A stretch of 64,000 bases of DNA from Kitasatospora terrestris (GTDB lineage: Bacteria > Actinomycetota > Actinomycetes > Streptomycetales > Streptomycetaceae), in assembly GCF_039542905.1 (NCBI RefSeq), contig NZ_BAABIS010000001.1:7254001-7318000 (forward strand). The letters run 5' to 3'. A program made the position numbers and the translations under genes. Within the stretch, counting starts at the first letter, position 1. Each line of letters begins with the position of its first letter. Of this stretch, positions 8,449 to 15,201 are shown piece after piece. Under the pieces are notes generated by a model. It was not told the DNA's origin. It made no database searches and worked only from the letters and a program-made list of their open reading frames with translations.

Positions 8449-8823
8449 TCACCCGACGGACGGCCATGGGTGCGCCGGGGCGCGGGTCCGCGGGCCTCCC
8501 GCCGACGCGGCCTCCCGACGCCGCCCGGCCGGGCCGCCGGCGTCCGGCCGGTGCGCTGCCGGTGCCGGGTCCGGTCCTCCGCGGGGGCGAAGCGGCGGCC
8601 GCCGGGGACCGGGGGAGTCGGCCGCGCCGGGGGGCCACGGTCGGTGGGCGAGGTGGTGGCGGAGGGTTTCGAGGCGGGCGAGGTGGGTGTCGAGTGCGGA
8701 GATCGTGGCGGCGTTGAGCTGGTGGATGCGGTGTTCGAGGGCGGTGAGCCGGTCGAGGAGGTGCTGCCAGCGGTCGCCCTCGTCGGTGGTGGTTTGGTCA
8801 GGCGCGTTGTTGGTCGCTGTCAT
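8449..8823 (-). CDS. Small protein coupled to the Hsp18 regulator gene
   Basis: A 124-residue protein of unknown function. The N-terminal 65 residues form an amphipathic, probably coiled-coil helix (WQHLLDRLTALEHRIHQLN). The C-terminus is Pro/Arg/Gly-rich and disordered, and may be a low-quality extension. It overlaps the last 26 bases of the upstream regulator gene, so translation is likely coupled and the two proteins may act together. I see no known domain. Confidence 0.5.
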   Translation of the reverse strand: MTATNNAPDQTTTDEGDRWQHLLDRLTALEHRIHQLNAATISALDTHLARLETLRHHLAHRPWPPGAADSPGPRRPPLRPRGGPDPAPAAHRPDAGGPAGRRREAASAGGPRTRAPAHPWPSVG

Positions 8824-9508
8824 GGCGGAGTCGGTCGGTTCGGTGGGTGAGGTCGTCGAGGCGGGCGGTGAGGTCGGGGTGGGCGGTGCCGAGGTGGGGG
8901 CGGATGTCGGTGAGGGGGGTTATCAGGTCGGCGGGGTCGGTGGTGCCCAGGGCGGTGGTGAGGGCGGTGAGGGTGGGGTGGCCGGCGGGGGCGATGTCGT
9001 TGCAGGTGGTGATGCGGGCGGCGAGGATGCGCAGGTCGGTGGCGTGGTCGCGGGCCCAGGCGGTGACGGCGCGGTCGGCGGCGCGGCGGTCGCGGACGGC
9101 TTTGACGCGTTCGGCGCCGGTCTGGTGGGTAGGGTGTGGGTGGTGGGGGCGCAGGCGCAGGTAGCGGTTCTCGGCTGCCTGGCGGCTGGCGACGCCCATG
9201 GGGTGGGCGAGGTCGGCCCAGGTGGCGCCTTGGGCGCGGGCGGTCTCGACCAGGCCGGCTTCCCAGCCGGCGAGTTCGGTGCGCAGTTCGCGCAGCAGGA
9301 GGAGGGCGGCGAGGGCGGGTTGGGGGCCGGTGTCGGTGGTGGTGGCGTGGGTGTCGGTGGTGGGGGTGGTGCGGGCGGTGTGGACGGCGTGGTCGATGGC
9401 GGCGAGGGCGGTGGCGGCGGCGAGGAAGGACGCCGGTCCGGTGGTGTCGGGTGTGTTCGGGGGCTTCCCCACGTCTGTCACTCCTTGGGTGACTCGCATG
9501 GTTGTCAT
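8798..9508 (-). CDS. rheA: RheA-like repressor of hsp18
   Basis: A 236-residue protein transcribed divergently from the small heat-shock gene, the arrangement of rheA and hsp18 in Streptomyces albus. It has a helical core (LLLLRELRTELAGWEAGLV), an HTH-like segment (GATWADLAHPMGVASRQAAE) and a His/Thr-rich stretch (YLRLRPHHPHPTHQ). RheA is known to be a thermosensing repressor of hsp18. The exact RheA-type operator overlaps this gene's own start codon, so it should repress itself and hsp18 together. A second in-frame ATG at 9499 is an alternative start. The name rests on context plus operator, not on an alignment. Confidence 0.7.
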   Translation of the reverse strand: MTTMRVTQGVTDVGKPPNTPDTTGPASFLAAATALAAIDHAVHTARTTPTTDTHATTTDTGPQPALAALLLLRELRTELAGWEAGLVETARAQGATWADLAHPMGVASRQAAENRYLRLRPHHPHPTHQTGAERVKAVRDRRAADRAVTAWARDHATDLRILAARITTCNDIAPAGHPTLTALTTALGTTDPADLITPLTDIRPHLGTAHPDLTARLDDLTHRTDRLRHDSDQQRA

Positions 9509-9521
9509 CGGATGGATGACA
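9503..9521. promoter_or_regulatory. RheA-type operator, TGTCATC-N5-GATGACA
   Basis: A perfect 7-bp inverted repeat with 5-bp spacer (GGATG) between the divergent regulator and hsp18 genes. It equals the operator described for the S. albus RheA repressor as I recall it. Its left arm covers the regulator's start codon, which suggests leaderless or near-leaderless translation of the repressor. Confidence 0.85.
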
Positions 9522-9583
9522 TGTTAGAACGGATTCAGGTGAAGCGCACTGGCACCCTTTGAACCAGTTGGAGGTGTTTCGCG

Positions 9584-10018
9584 ATGCTGATGCGCACTGA
9601 CCCGTTCCGCGAACTGGACCGGCTGACCCAGCAGTTCCTGGGGACGAACGGGACCTGGTCGCGTCCGGCGCCGATGCCGTTGGACGCCTACCGGGTGGGG
9701 GACGAGTACGTGGTCTGCTTCGACCTGCCGGGTGTCGATCCGGAGGCGATCGACATCGACGTCGAGCGGAACATGCTGACGGTGAAGGCCGAGCGCCGTC
9801 CGCGTCACCAGGGCGATGAGGTGAAGTGGGAGCTGTCCGAGCGGCCGCTGGGTGTGTTCTCCCGGCAGGTGATGCTCTCCGACACCCTCGATCCGGCCGG
9901 GATCAGCGCCGACTACGACGCGGGTGTGCTGACCCTGAGGATCCCGGTCGCGGAGAAGGCCAAGCCCCGCAAGATCGCGATCAGCCACAGCGGCGGCCGC
10001 AAGCAGATCCAGGCCTGA
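9584..10018 (+). CDS. hsp18: Hsp20/alpha-crystallin family small heat-shock protein
   Basis: A 144-residue ATP-independent holdase chaperone that binds unfolding proteins. The alpha-crystallin domain spans about residues 35-130 (DEYVVCFDLPGVDPEAIDID, then GVLTLRIPVAEKAKPRKI) and includes the GVLTLRIPV dimerisation strand. The N-terminus MRTDPFRELDRLTQQ is typical of actinobacterial Hsp18. GGAGG about 9 nt upstream supports the ATG. Expression is expected to be heat-induced through release of RheA from the operator at 9503-9521. Confidence 0.95.
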   Translation: MLMRTDPFRELDRLTQQFLGTNGTWSRPAPMPLDAYRVGDEYVVCFDLPGVDPEAIDIDVERNMLTVKAERRPRHQGDEVKWELSERPLGVFSRQVMLSDTLDPAGISADYDAGVLTLRIPVAEKAKPRKIAISHSGGRKQIQA

Positions 10019-10112
10019 CCGGCCGCACCCACCGGACGTCCCGCGCCGTCCCGCCTCCCCAGGGGACGGCGCGGAACACCCCCGGTTCCGACCCCTGAGG
10101 GAGGAGACCGCA

Positions 10113-10517
10113 GTGACGCTGCGATGGGAAGCGTTCCTCGAAGACGTCCAGGAACGCGGTGAGTACAAGACGCCCGAAGAGGCGGAACGCTCCGCCCGCG
10201 TCGTTCTGGCGCTGCTCGGCGCCCATCTCGTCGGTGACGTCCGGGCCGACCTGGCCCGATGCCTCCCGGAGACCCTCTCGCTGATCCTGCTCAACCCGCT
10301 GCAGGCCGCCGAACCGCTCAGTCCCGACCGGTTCGTCCGGGCCACCGCCGCCTGGATCGACGGCGCCACCGAGACCACGGCCCTGTGGGACGTCGGCGCG
10401 GTCCTGTCCACCGTGGCGGACGCGGCCGGCGACGACCTGATGGAGCGGGTCCTGTTCCAGCTGCCGCCCGGCTACGACCTGCTGTTCGGCCGGCCCGAAC
10501 CCGGCCACCGCCCCTGA
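10113..10517 (+). CDS. DUF2267 domain protein
   Basis: A 134-residue cytosolic protein of the DUF2267 family: a helical domain with an RVVLALLGAHL core, followed by DLARCLPETLS and GYDLLFGRP. The function is unknown, but in actinobacteria such genes are often found beside heat-shock and general-stress genes, as here after hsp18. The GTG at 10113 is preceded by GGGAGGAGA. The next gene is a paralogue. Confidence 0.8.
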   Translation: MTLRWEAFLEDVQERGEYKTPEEAERSARVVLALLGAHLVGDVRADLARCLPETLSLILLNPLQAAEPLSPDRFVRATAAWIDGATETTALWDVGAVLSTVADAAGDDLMERVLFQLPPGYDLLFGRPEPGHRP

Positions 10518-10585
10518 CCTCCACCACCGCTCCCCGCGCCGCACACCGCCGCCCGGCGCGGCCCGACCCGGAAAGGCCGACACCC

Positions 10586-10984
10586 ATGACACGGCACCGC
10601 CGCCTGCTGCAGCAGGTCCGAACCCTCGGCCGCTACCCCAGCGACGACGAGGCCCGGCGCGTCCTGGACGCGGTCCTGGCCCTGCTGGGCTCCCAGCTCA
10701 CCGCGGAAGACCGGTGCGACCTCGCAGCCGTCCTGCCCGAACGGGAGCGGACCGTCTTCGCCGCGCAGATCCCGCTGCCCGAGCCGGTCACCGCGCCCGC
10801 CTTCGTCGAAGCGGTGGCCGACGCCCTGGGCACCAGCCTGACCGCCGCCCGCTGGGACGTCTCCACCGTGCTCGCCGCCGTCGGCGACCTCGCCGGCGAG
10901 CACCTCACCAGCCGGCTCCTGGACCACCTGCCCCGCGGCTGGGCCCTGCTGTTCGGCCGCGCCGAACTCACCGCCGCGGCCTGA
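10586..10984 (+). CDS. DUF2267 domain protein, second copy
   Basis: A 132-residue paralogue of the preceding gene (shared pattern VLALLGSQL, DLAAVLPERE, GWALLFGR). The start is the ATG at 10586, with GGAAAGG about 9 nt upstream. The tandem pair, with the stress genes on both sides, suggests duplication within a stress operon. Nothing indicates a catalytic activity. Confidence 0.8.
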   Translation: MTRHRRLLQQVRTLGRYPSDDEARRVLDAVLALLGSQLTAEDRCDLAAVLPERERTVFAAQIPLPEPVTAPAFVEAVADALGTSLTAARWDVSTVLAAVGDLAGEHLTSRLLDHLPRGWALLFGRAELTAAA

Positions 10985-11094
10985 CACGCCCGCCAGGCCC
11001 GGTGCCGGTGGCGGCCCCCGGAGCGCGGAAGAGCGTGCGGGAGCCGGTGCGGCTCAGCTGCCGCCCTGGCCGCCCCATGGCCGTGCCCGGTCGA

Positions 11095-11229
11095 TCCGGG
11101 CTGGCCGCGCCCTCCCGACCGGTGAAGGACCTGCTGGACGCCACCGGTACGGACGCGGTCTTCGCCATCAGCCCGAGCGTCGGTGCGGCCCTCACCGACG
11201 CCCACACACGCGATGAGGAACCGTCATGA
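11095..11229 (+). pseudogene. C-terminal fragment of a STAS antagonist gene
   Basis: The frame ending at the TGA of 11227-11229 reads PVKDLLDATGTDAVFAIS. This closely resembles the end of the intact STAS gene at 39402-39800 (PVARLLELTGTDAVFDIR). Nothing upstream encodes the N-terminal half or the phosphoacceptor Ser/Thr strand, and I see no start codon with a ribosome site. The last codons overlap the start of the next gene. It is a decayed anti-sigma-antagonist gene, the second such remnant in the window. Confidence 0.45.
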
Positions 11230-11459
11230 CCGGCAACCCGCGCTACGCGGTCACGGTGCCGGCACCGTTCGGCTCGCACTCCCCGCCCCAGGTCGTGATC
11301 GTCGAGTACACCGGCGGCCACACCGCGGCCGGCTCCCCCGTCTACGGAGACCCGGAAACCGGCCTGCAGGTGGAGATCCATGGCGGCGCCGCCAGAGTCC
11401 TCGCTCCCGGCTCCGGCCCGGCCCCGCCCGCCTGTCTGCACGCCGTGCCCGTCGGCTGA
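11226..11459 (+). CDS. Small DUF6296-like protein
   Basis: A 77-residue protein with the pattern RYAVTVPAPFGSHSPPQVVI, then GSPVYGDPETGLQVEI, which I associate with the streptomycete DUF6296 family of small proteins. Function unknown; probably a compact beta-rich fold. The ATG overlaps the end of the STAS remnant. A strong hairpin lies 20 bases after the stop. Confidence 0.55.
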   Translation: MTGNPRYAVTVPAPFGSHSPPQVVIVEYTGGHTAAGSPVYGDPETGLQVEIHGGAARVLAPGSGPAPPACLHAVPVG

Positions 11460-11477
11460 GCGCCGGTGCCGGGACCG

Positions 11478-11514
11478 CCGCGGCGCCGCTCCCCGTACGG
11501 GTGCGGCGCCGCGG
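11478..11514. terminator. Bidirectional terminator hairpin between convergent genes
   Basis: A perfect 12-bp stem (11478-11489 with 11503-11514) lies between the plus-strand DUF6296-like gene and the minus-strand DUF3618 gene. The 13-nt loop contains a second short palindrome, CCCGTACGGG. Confidence 0.75.
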
Positions 11515-11546
11515 ACTGTGTTTCGACGGGCCTGTGAGCTGTGGTG

Positions 11547-12242
11547 TCAGGTGCCTGCTTGGTCGCGGATTTCTCGGGCGGCGTCCTGGCCGGTCTGTTT
11601 GACCTCCTCGGCGGTGGTCCGGGCGGCCTGGCGGCCGGTGTCCTTGGTGGTGTCCAGCGCGTCCTGGGCGGTGGATTTGACGGATTCGACGGCGTCCCGG
11701 GCGGGCTCGGTCATCTCTTCCTTGATCTCCTGCGCGGCCGTGCCGGCGGCCTGCTTGAGCGGCTCGACCAGGTCGTCGGCGTGTTCGCGCAGGTGGGCGC
11801 CGGCGCGTTGCTCGGCCTGGGAGACCGGCAGGAGTGTTCCGGCGAGCATGCCGGCGCCGAAGGCGATGATGCCGGCCGCGAGCGGGTTGCCGCGGGTCTG
11901 CCGGCGCACCCGGGCCGGGGTGTGCTGGACGGCGTCGCTCGCCTGGCCTGCGGTGTCGCCGATGCGCTGGCCCAGCTGGCCGGCGGTGTCGCCGACCCGG
12001 TGGGCCAGTTGGCCGGCGGTGTCGCCGGCCCGTTCGGCCAGGTCGCGCGTGCCGTGGGCGGTGTCGTTCGCAGTGCCCATCACCTGCTCCTTCATGTCGG
12101 TCAGTCGCCGACGGGAGGCGTCGATGCGGCGCCTGGCGACCCGGCGGGGCGCCATCCGGTCGGCCAGGAGGTCCACGTGGTGGGCGAGGTGGGCCCGGCG
12201 GGCCTCCACTTCGCCTCTCAGCTGGTCGGGTGTCGCGCCCAT
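11547..12242 (-). CDS. DUF3618 domain membrane protein
   Basis: A 231-residue protein of the DUF3618 family: an N-terminal motif MGATPDQLRGEVEARRAHL, a central heptad-like run (AGDTAGQLAHRVGDTAGQL), one hydrophobic helix near residues 118-136 (GNPLAAGIIAFGAGMLAG) and a long charged coiled coil (EEMTEPARDAVESVKSTAQ). The start is set by AAGGAGG 8 nt upstream. It overlaps the end of the holin-X gene by 25 bases. Such operons are linked with envelope stress; the molecular role is unknown. Confidence 0.8.
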   Translation of the reverse strand: MGATPDQLRGEVEARRAHLAHHVDLLADRMAPRRVARRRIDASRRRLTDMKEQVMGTANDTAHGTRDLAERAGDTAGQLAHRVGDTAGQLGQRIGDTAGQASDAVQHTPARVRRQTRGNPLAAGIIAFGAGMLAGTLLPVSQAEQRAGAHLREHADDLVEPLKQAAGTAAQEIKEEMTEPARDAVESVKSTAQDALDTTKDTGRQAARTTAEEVKQTGQDAAREIRDQAGT

Positions 12243-12679
12243 GCGGCGTCCTCCTTCAGGGTCTGGACGGTGTGCTCGGGTTTGAGGTTGACGTCCCTGA
12301 GCCGGGTGCGGCCCCTGGCGTAGAGGACGGCCGCGGCGGCGCCCCACAGCGCCGCGACGATCAGTGCGGCCCACACCAGGTCGACGGCCTCGCCGAGGGC
12401 GAACATGACGGTCAGGCTGCCGAAGAGCACCAGCAGGTGGGCGGCGTAGCCCGCGCCGGCGAGCAGCCCGCCGGCCTTGCCGGCCTTGCCGGCTTCCTCC
12501 TTCAGTTCGGCCTTCGCCAGGGTGATCTCCTCCCGGACCAGGGCGCTCAGGTCCTGGGCGATCTCGCCGACCAGCTCACCGAGCGAGCCCGGCGCGTGGT
12601 CCGGGTGCGGCGCGGCGGCGCCGTCGGGGTTGTCGCGGGTGCGGGTGGTGTGCGGGGGCCGGTCGTAGGCGGTGGCCAC
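12218..12679 (-). CDS. Actinobacterial holin-X / phage_holin_3_6 family protein
   Basis: A 153-residue membrane protein with an amphipathic region (SLGELVGEIAQDLSALVREE) followed by two membrane helices near residues 70-95 and 100-120 (HLLVLFGSLTVMFALG, VWAALIVAALWGAAAAVL). The name comes from similarity to phage holins, but this chromosomal family travels with DUF3618 and DUF-type envelope genes and is not evidence of a prophage. It overlaps the DUF3618 gene downstream. Confidence 0.8.
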   Translation of the reverse strand: MATAYDRPPHTTRTRDNPDGAAAPHPDHAPGSLGELVGEIAQDLSALVREEITLAKAELKEEAGKAGKAGGLLAGAGYAAHLLVLFGSLTVMFALGEAVDLVWAALIVAALWGAAAAVLYARGRTRLRDVNLKPEHTVQTLKEDAAWARHPTS

Positions 12680-12682
12680 GGC

Positions 12683-13447
12683 TCACCTGCCGATGTCGGG
12701 CTGCTGCCACCGCCCGCCCGGCCCGGACGGCGGCGGGCCGTCGGGGTGCGCGTGCGGCGGGTCGGGGGTGATGTGCGGCGGCTGCGACTGCCCGGCCGCC
12801 TGGTAGGGGTCGGTGGGCGCGTCCACCGCCGAGGGCAGCGGGCCCGCCGCGGGTGCGGGAGTCGCCCGCGACACCCCGGCCGAGCCGCCGTCGCCCGACG
12901 GGCCGTTCGAGCCGCTGCTGCTGCCGCCGCTGTCGCTGTCGTTGTCGGGTGCGGTGCTCACGCCCTTGCCGGTGCGGCCGACCGCCAGGCCCGCCAGTGC
13001 GGCGCCGGCCAGGAACATCCCGGGCCGACGGCGGGCGAAGTCCTGCACGTCGTCCAGCAGCCCCTGCGGACCGCGCTCCTCGATCCGGCCGGCCACCTGG
13101 TGCCCGCCGTCCGCCAGGCGCCCGACCAGGGACGTGGTGACCGACCCTGCCGGCCCGTGCCGGCCCATCTCCTCCAACTCCCCGGCCAGGGTGCGGATGG
13201 TCTGCGCCAGCCGCCGGCCCTGGGTCTGCGCCTGCTGCCCGAGCTGCTCGCGCAGTCCGCCGAGCAACTCCTGGGCCTGCGTGCCGGCTTCCTCGACCAC
13301 CTTCGCGGCCTGCTCCTTGGCGGTGCCGGCCACCTCGGACGCCTGGCGGCCCACGGTGGCGGCGCTCTCGGCGGCCTTCTCCTGGGCGGTCTGGGCCATC
13401 ACCGCGGTGGTGCCCCGGTCCTCACCCGAACCTGGTGTCTCAACCAC
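12683..13447 (-). CDS. Membrane-associated coiled-coil protein of the holin-X/DUF3618 operon
   Basis: This 254-residue protein has no family I can name. It starts with an Ala/Gln/Glu-rich coiled coil (KAAESAATVGRQASEVAGTA), then a possible short membrane helix (PGMFLAGAALAGLAVG), and ends in a Ser/Gly/Pro-rich disordered tail of about 100 residues. The GTG start at 13447 follows GAGGAGG with an 8-nt gap; an upstream start at 13492 lacks such a site. It is the first gene of a three-gene minus-strand operon with holin-X and DUF3618 (gap 3 nt). Confidence 0.7.
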   Translation of the reverse strand: MVETPGSGEDRGTTAVMAQTAQEKAAESAATVGRQASEVAGTAKEQAAKVVEEAGTQAQELLGGLREQLGQQAQTQGRRLAQTIRTLAGELEEMGRHGPAGSVTTSLVGRLADGGHQVAGRIEERGPQGLLDDVQDFARRRPGMFLAGAALAGLAVGRTGKGVSTAPDNDSDSGGSSSGSNGPSGDGGSAGVSRATPAPAAGPLPSAVDAPTDPYQAAGQSQPPHITPDPPHAHPDGPPPSGPGGRWQQPDIGR

Positions 13448-13760
13448 GGACAATCCCTCCTCTGTACCGGTCCGGCCTTCCTTACGAATCACCGCGCCTA
13501 CCCGACCCGCGGCCGGTCACTCCGCCACCCCGCCGACAGAGTTTCCGCGCAAGGACGTCATCGGCCGGCCGGGCCTGCCGTTCGAGAACCGTTGCCGCGC
13601 GGATCCGGCTCGGGCCGTCGACGGGGCGCGACGAGCCCGCCTGGCCGGAAGCGTCGGCGCTGCCGCCGGCGGACGGCCCGGGGCCCGTCGACCCGCAAGC
13701 CCGGTGCGGTGATGCGGTGCTCAGGTGTTCTCGCCGCCATGGCCTGCGTTCACCCGCCCG
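13448..13760. other. Intergenic stretch without a supported gene
   Basis: This contains the promoter region of the coiled-coil gene. All frames have poor coding character and no ribosome-site/start pair was found. No repeats stand out. Confidence 0.4.
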
Positions 13761-14459
13761 TCAGGGGGCGCCCCGCCGCGGCACGCGACGGTCCTCGGGG
13801 CAGGCCGCCGACGCGCCCTTCGGGCCCATGGGGCGAGGACTCGTGCAACCCTTCCTCGGGCGCGGGACATCGTGGGGGCTCACCGGGTCGTGCCGGTGCG
13901 AGGGCTGCCGTCCGATGCGCAGGTTGCGCCGGAGCAGGAACGCGGGAACGCCCCAGCACAGGCCGCACCAGAGAGTCAGCGCGATGGTCAGCAGCAGGGC
14001 CGTGAACGCTCCGGTGATCTGCCGCATGACGACCAGCAGGCCCAGGGACGTCATCGTGAGCAGGAGGGCCAGGGCGACCGTGACGAGGCGGGAGGCCCAG
14101 GCGACCGCCTCGGTCTTGACCTTCAGCCCGGTGACCAGCCGGTGGAGGGCGACCGGGCCCGTCAACGCGACCAGCGCACCCGCACCGCTCACCAGGCACA
14201 GCAGGTAGAGGAGGCGCTCGGTGTGGTCCAGCCGCTCGTAGGCGGGGGTGAAGACGGCCGCGAGGAGGAACGCGAAGAGCAGCTGCACCGCGGTCAGCAC
14301 CACCCGGACCTCGTGCATCAGGTCCATCCAGAGGCGGTCCGCCCGCTCGTCGCAGGTCTCCGTCCGCTGGCCGACGTTGGCGGCCCGGGCGATCATCGGC
14401 GGCCTCCTGGTGCGGGAGCCGCCGGGGGCCGTCCGGGTGCTCGGGTCTGTGGCGGCCAT
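13761..14459 (-). CDS. DUF6328-like four-helix membrane protein
   Basis: A 232-residue integral membrane protein. After a charged start (QRTETCDERADRLWMDLMHE) come four hydrophobic helices between about residues 55 and 175 (VVLTAVQLLFAFLLAAVF; LLYLLCLVSGAGALVALTG; LVTVALALLLTMTSLGLLVV; LLLTIALTLWCGLCWG). It resembles DUF6328 proteins of actinobacteria, of unknown function. The ATG has GGAGGTG 9 nt upstream. A GGGTAA hexamer (plus-strand TTACCC at 14504-14509) about 45 nt upstream could be a sigma-B-type -10. The last 45 residues are Arg/Pro-rich and look like read-through into non-coding sequence. Confidence 0.65.
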   Translation of the reverse strand: MAATDPSTRTAPGGSRTRRPPMIARAANVGQRTETCDERADRLWMDLMHEVRVVLTAVQLLFAFLLAAVFTPAYERLDHTERLLYLLCLVSGAGALVALTGPVALHRLVTGLKVKTEAVAWASRLVTVALALLLTMTSLGLLVVMRQITGAFTALLLTIALTLWCGLCWGVPAFLLRRNLRIGRQPSHRHDPVSPHDVPRPRKGCTSPRPMGPKGASAACPEDRRVPRRGAP

Positions 14460-14585
14460 GAGCGGTCACCTCCGGCGTGTCGTGATCAGCGGGGTGCGTG
14501 CGCTTACCCGGTGCCACCCGTTCCACTCGGGACGTGGGCGACCGGTCTCGTCGGCACCCGGAGCGCCGAGGGCCCCGCGTACGGG

Positions 14586-14700
14586 GCTTCGAGGCCGGCG
14601 ATGATCCGCTGCGCGGCCTGCTCGGTGAGATCGCAGCGGGCCGTGATGTCCCGGACAGGCAGGGCGGGACCGCGTGCGATTCGGACCGGCGCGCGTGCGC
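14586..14700 (-). pseudogene. Remnant of a winged-helix regulator
   Basis: One minus-strand frame reads VRIARGPALPVRDITARCDL followed by TEQAAQRIIAGLEA. This matches the recognition-helix region of a common streptomycete winged-helix regulator (pattern RDIA..LTERA.QRI..DLE). The flanking N- and C-terminal parts are not recognisable and no start is present. It fills much of the gap between two minus-strand genes. Confidence 0.4.
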
Positions 14701-14709
14701 GGTGGCCGG

Positions 14710-15201
14710 TCACACGCTCGTGATCAGCTGCGGGGAGAGCGTTTTGATCATGCTGTTGGTCCAGCGCATCTGGCGCAGGGTCTGCGGGTGACAGGCGGTC
14801 GCCAGGTCGAGGAGGCGGCTGTCGGTGGTCGCCCGGGCGGCCTGGGCGAGCATTTCCCAGTGGAGGGAGTTCCCGGTGGCGGCCAGGTGGAGGTCGCGCA
14901 GGTCGTGCAGGAGCAGCAGTCCGGGTTCCGGACGGCGGCCGACGGCCTCGGCGGCCTTCTCGCGGAGGGTCGCCAGGAAGCCCGGTGACGGGTCGTCGGC
15001 AGGGCCGGACAGGTCGAGGCCGTAGTGCCGGCCGGTGTCGGCCAGGCGCGCCGCGTGCTCGTGGGACCAGCGGGCGATGTCGGTGGCGACGTGGTGGATC
15101 TCGTGGTCGGTGCGGTGGCGTTCGGCCGCCTTCAGGAGTTCCTCCTCGAGGTCCCGTTCGCCGTGGTGCAGGGCTTTGAGGACGAGGGTGATGCCGCTCA
15201 T
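14710..15201 (-). CDS. Helical ferritin-like/unknown protein coupled to the molybdoenzyme
   Basis: A 163-residue all-helical protein with repeated acidic and His residues (LVLKALHHGERDLEEELLKA; HRTDHEIHHVATDIARWSHE; LLLLHDLRDLHLAATGNSLH). The spacing of His and Glu recalls four-helix ferritin-like or DUF892-type folds, but a full metal site cannot be assigned. Its ATG overlaps the TGA of the molybdopterin oxidoreductase gene (ATGA), so the two are co-translated and probably work together, perhaps as a partner or electron-transfer aid. Confidence 0.6.
   Translation of the reverse strand: MSGITLVLKALHHGERDLEEELLKAAERHRTDHEIHHVATDIARWSHEHAARLADTGRHYGLDLSGPADDPSPGFLATLREKAAEAVGRRPEPGLLLLHDLRDLHLAATGNSLHWEMLAQAARATTDSRLLDLATACHPQTLRQMRWTNSMIKTLSPQLITSV

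Noticed and set aside
8405..9562. 385-codon plus-strand frame rich in Gly and Val across the rheA region
   Set aside because: It is a shadow of the minus-strand regulator genes; it has no ribosome site and would cross the RheA operator.
12218..12679. Holin-like gene as a sign of a prophage
   Set aside because: No other phage genes are present. The holin-X family is a normal chromosomal companion of DUF3618 genes in actinobacteria.
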